Below, piece after piece: positions 60,454 to 64,000 of a stretch of 64,000 nucleotides of DNA. Source of the DNA: Homalodisca vitripennis (taxonomy: Eukaryota > Arthropoda > Insecta > Hemiptera > Cicadellidae); NCBI RefSeq assembly GCF_021130785.1, contig NW_025776840.1:1-64000 (forward strand), given 5' to 3'. The first letter of the stretch is position 1. The number at the start of each line of letters is the position of its first letter. Under the pieces are notes generated by a model that ran no database searches, was not told the origin of the DNA, and saw nothing but the letters and a program-made list of their open reading frames with translations. Both the position numbers and the translations under genes were made by a program.

Positions 60454-62652
60454 TCTAATATACTATACAGCCGCATGTGAAACTGACTGACTGATATATG
60501 TATACAAATTCTAACCTACTTCTAGAAGTGCTGGAAACTTGAAATTTTGCACGCAGGTACCTTTTGCCGTATAACCAACAGGAAAAGTCTGAAAACCGGG
60601 AATTTTTACTTTTAAACCCCTCAAAAAAATTCCCGAAAAATCACGCATTCTTTTACCCTTGCAGGCGTATTTTGTAAGCCCGATAGCGGGCGAACCGTTG
60701 GAGCTAGCTTCGATCTGACGAAAAAATCGTTAGTCAGGAATGAAGTGAACTACAAAAAAGGTTCAGTGACTTTTTTTTCCTATCTCGTGTTGTTAAGCCA
60801 CAAAAACGCGGGAATGTTTGAACATTCCAGAGATTTTTTCGCTTAAAATAAAGTTTCTAGCCCGATAGCGGCCGAACGGTAGGTCGTAGCTCAAATCTGA
60901 TTGACCCATCAAATTAGCAAATTACGTGAACTACAGAAATAGTCTAGTGACTTTTTTCCCTATCTCCATTGGTTTGGCCGAAAAAAAAACGTGATTATGT
61001 GTAATTTTTTTTTTGTAACTTTTACGTGGAAATTTTGTTTACGGGGTCGATAGCGGCGAAACCATTGGTCGGAGGTCAAAATAAAACGAAGGTTAGATTT
61101 AGGAAATAATATGATCTACAAAAAAGGTTAATTGACTTTTTTACTATATCTCCATTAGTTTGACCGCAAAACGCGATTAAGTGAAAATATTTGGAAATTT
61201 TTCGCTTAAAAATTTACATTCCAGGCTTGATAGCGGCTAAACGGTTGGTCGTAGCTCAAATAAAATTTTCATTAGGATTTAGGAAATCACGTGATCTATA
61301 TAAAACTTTCAGTAACATTTTTGCCCTATCCTCAACGGTTTGGCCGCATAACGCGTTTTAAAGTTTTGATTTTTTTGAGTTTTAACGTGAGATTTTGTTT
61401 TTTTGGGCTCTATTTCAGACAAAATCTTAGTTCTAGGCCAGAATAAAAATTTGATTGTAATACAAAATAATGCGGTGTTACACAAACGTTTCAGTGACTT
61501 TTTACTCTATCTTCCATGGTTTAGCCGTAAAACGTGATTATCTCGAAAATTTTACTTAAAAACTTACATTTCGTGCTCGATAGTGGCCGAAACCGTTGGC
61601 CGTAGCTTAAATGTAAAAACTTTTCATAACTAGCTATTTATGAAATCAACAAAAAAGGTCCAGTAGCTTTTTGTCGTTTATCTTTCCGTAAGCCTGGTTA
61701 ATGCTCTAAAAGGCAAATTCTTTGTCGTCAATTTTAGGGGTTTTAAATCTTGCAACTATAATTAGTGCGATTCGTGCTGGTTCCAGATTGACCTTGTATT
61801 ACTACGTTACCGAGTGACTAAAACCCCCCTCCACGTCGGGAGTTGGCTGAGCGTTAGTGAAGCTTCAATAGAAGATAGGGACAGAGTGTTTTTTATTATG
61901 TTCACAGACACAACACCCTCAAAAAATAGGCCGAACTGTGTAATTAACCCCCGGTAACACCCCCCCCCCCGGGGATTTCCTGGTATGACCAGATAACCTC
62001 CTGAATAAATTAAACCCCCTGATGTGTTAACCCCCCCAGGGAATTTCCTGGCTTGACTAGATAATCTCCTGATGAATATTAAACCAACTGTTCAACTTAA
62101 AATACTGCCTTAAAGGTCGGTTTTTATTATGTTTGTACTAAACAATTCACGATAGCTGACCAGTGCAGACTTTTCTCTCCCGAGCTCATTCCTGGCTAAA
62201 ACCAAAGGTCGCAGCTAAAGTCTGACGACTGAATCGAAAAGATAAAATTAAATTTCCGACAAGAAAGGTCCAGTTACTTTTTCACGTATCTCTAACGGTT
62301 AAGCCACAAAACGCCCTCAAATTCAAAAGTTTGGGTAAATCCGGAAAATTAAACTATGGTATAACATACGTCCTCTGACTTTGGTTAAAACCAAATTCTT
62401 CTTGTCTCCAAATTTCACGAACACATAACTTAACTCTTCTACCACATCAATTGATTAATATTATACACTACACATCTTTTTGGCTGAGCGTTAGCGAAGC
62501 ATTACGACCCATAAGATTCTCGAGAACGGATACATAAAATTTGGAAACTTCACGTCTGAATTTAACCAATCACCGAACTACGCTTATCCCCGAATTTAGC
62601 CAACACCCAAATGGGGGCCTGGGGGCGTAGCCCCCAGCGAGCCGAAGGCGAG
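60454..62652 (+). mobile_element. Array unit 8 (type B)
   Basis: It matches unit 6 over its whole length with mainly homopolymer-length differences. Hairpin at 62619-62637. Confidence 0.75.
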
Positions 62653-63738
62653 TCTAATATACTTATACAGCCGCATGTGAAACTGACTGACTCACTCACT
62701 GATATATAGATACAAATTCTAACATAGTTCTAGAAGTGCTGGAAACTTGAAATTTGGCACGCAGGTACCTTTCACAATATGACCCGGAGGAAAAAGTCTG
62801 AAAACCGGACTTTTTTACTTTTAAAAACCCCTCAAAAAAATTTGAGAAAATTCATGCATTTTTTCACCCTTGCAGGCCTTTTTTGTAAGCCCGATAGCGG
62901 GCGAACCGTTAGAGCTAGCTCGGATCTGACGAAAAATTCATGGTCAGGAATGGAGTGAACTACAAAAAAGGTCCAGTGACTTTTTGCTCTATCTTCCATG
63001 GTTAAGCGACAAAACGCTCGAACATTTGACATTCCAGAGATTTTTTCGATAAAAATAATGTTTCGAGCCCGATAGCGGCCGAACCGTTGGTCGTAGCTCA
63101 AATCTGATTGACCCACCAAATTAGCAAATTGCGCGATCTACAGAAAAGGTCCAGTGACTTTTTGCCCTATCTCCATTGGTTTGGCCGAAAAACGTGATTA
63201 TGTGCAATTCTTTTGTAATATTTACGTGAAAAGTTTGTTTTTGAGGTCGATAGCGGCGAAACCATTGGTCGGAGGGCAAAATAAAACAAAACGTTGGATA
63301 TAGGAAATGAAGTGATCTACATAAAAGGTCAAGTGACTTTTTACACTATCTCCATTAGTTTGGCCGCAAAATGTGCGATTAAGTGAAAAGATTTGGAAAT
63401 TTTCGCCTACAAATTTACATTCCGGGCTTGATAGCGGCTAAACTGTTGGTCGTAGCTCAAAACAAATTTTCAAAAGGATTTATGAAAATGACGTGATCTA
63501 CAAAAAAGGCTCAGTAACATTTTGCCCCTATCCTCAACGGTTTGGCCTGCATAACGCGTTTTAAAGTATTGATTTTTAAGTTTTACGTGAATATTTTTAA
63601 ACTGCCCAGTGCAGTCTTTTTGTCCTAAGCTCTGTACTGCCTAAATTATAGGTCGTAGCTTAAAATCTGATGGCATAATCGAAAGACAAAATTAAATTTT
63701 CGACAAGAAATGTGCAGTCACTTTTTGTCATATCTCTA
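62653..63738 (+). mobile_element. Array unit 9 (3'-truncated)
   Basis: It has the 5' start and sub-repeats but stops at about 63738 in the segment that reads CACTTTTTGTCATATCTCTATC. It lacks a C-rich block and a hairpin. The next unit starts directly. Confidence 0.7.
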
Positions 63739-64000
63739 TCTAATATATATACAGCCCGCATGTGAAACTGACTCACTCACTGATATATAGATACAAATTC
63801 TAACATAGTTCTAGAAGTGCTGGAAACTTGAAATTTGGCACGCAGGTACCTTTCACAATATGACCCGGAGGAAAAGTCTGAAAACCGGACTTTTTTTACT
63901 TTTAAACCCCTCAAAAAAATTCGAGAAAATTCAATGCATTTTTCACCCTTGCAGGCCTTTTTTGTAAGCCCGATAGCGGGCGAACCGTTAGAGCTAGCTC
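63739..64000 (+). mobile_element. Array unit 10 (cut by window end)
   Basis: Only the first 262 bp are in the window. They match the start of unit 9 closely. Confidence 0.7.

Larger units (their letters stand above)
45633..64000 (+). repeat. Head-to-tail array of Helitron/Helentron-like units
   Basis: Ten related units follow each other without spacer to the window end. Each starts with TATATACAGCCGCATGTG, a run of ACTGACTGA/ACTCACTCA and TTGAAATTTGGCACGCAGGT. Each complete one ends with a GC hairpin and AGCGAGCCGAAGGCGAGTC, often followed by TAAT. Arthropod Helitron/Helentron families show a similar layout (a TGACTGACTGA-rich start, GAAATTTGGCAxGCAGGT near the 5' end, a GC hairpin near the 3' end). 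No Rep/helicase is encoded, so these would be non-autonomous. The Helitron identity is inference. The tandem structure is directly visible. Confidence 0.75.

Noticed and set aside
45633..64000. Bacterial or endosymbiont origin because of the GC-rich hairpin ends
   Set aside because: There are no bacterial genes. The AT-rich body and the unit layout fit an arthropod transposon family, and the array sits directly in insect-like DNA.

Overview
This is AT-rich eukaryotic nuclear DNA, most likely from an insect and plausibly a hemipteran. The evidence is the mixture of transposon families (CR1/Jockey-like LINE, piggyBac, mariner, Penelope-like, LTR and Helitron-like repeats), the abundance of microsatellites, the lack of long intact ORFs and the intron-like sequence. 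No complete host gene is visible. Nearly everything that can be supported is a mobile element, a decayed copy of one, or a tandem repeat.

Layout, left to right. 1-2.6 kb is featureless. At 2591-6370 lies a non-autonomous LTR element with about 830-bp LTRs starting TGTACC and ending GGTACA, a 4-bp ACCT target duplication, and a non-coding interior carrying three copies of a small hairpin repeat. 6.4-10.9 kb is plain AT-rich DNA with AT microsatellites and one Penelope-type motif. A roughly 116-bp minisatellite (10911-11291) is split by a 5.4-kb LINE (11292-16726) and resumes at 16727-17155. The LINE encodes, in broken frames, FLYWCH zinc finger, coiled coil and SGNH esterase (ORF1), then AP endonuclease and reverse transcriptase (ORF2). 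A tRNA-like module lies in its leader.

17.2-21.7 kb is featureless. A fold-back element with nested inverted repeats follows (21755-23050). At 24566-25535 is a perfect 444-bp inverted repeat with a 28-bp spacer, flanked by a 13-bp target duplication. Each arm carries a hammerhead-like CTGAAGA/GAAAC core typical of Penelope-like elements. A dead Tc1/mariner element (25759-27943, minus) has TA duplications and is itself interrupted by an 890-bp solo-LTR-like insertion.

28.3-39.2 kb is an old tandem segmental duplication with period about 5-5.8 kb. It includes repeated blocks that may be exons of an unidentified gene family. One unit carries an internally deleted piggyBac element (31861-33198). 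39.3-45.6 kb is mostly featureless apart from one good-looking 114-nt exon (44986-45099).

The last 18.4 kb (45633 to the window end) is a head-to-tail array of ten related units of about 1.1-2.95 kb. Each complete unit begins TATATACAGCCGCATGTG and ends with a strong CTGGGGGC/GCCCCCAG hairpin followed by AGCGAGCCGAAGGCGAGTC. Inside are about 150-bp sub-repeats and a C-rich sub-repeat block. This looks like a non-autonomous Helitron/Helentron-type family arranged as a concatemer.

Differences between sister repeats (LTRs, array units 1/2/4 and 6/8) are mainly homopolymer-length changes. Some of the frame breaks in the transposon ORFs could therefore be sequencing error rather than mutation. 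All family names are my reading of motifs. No database search was possible.
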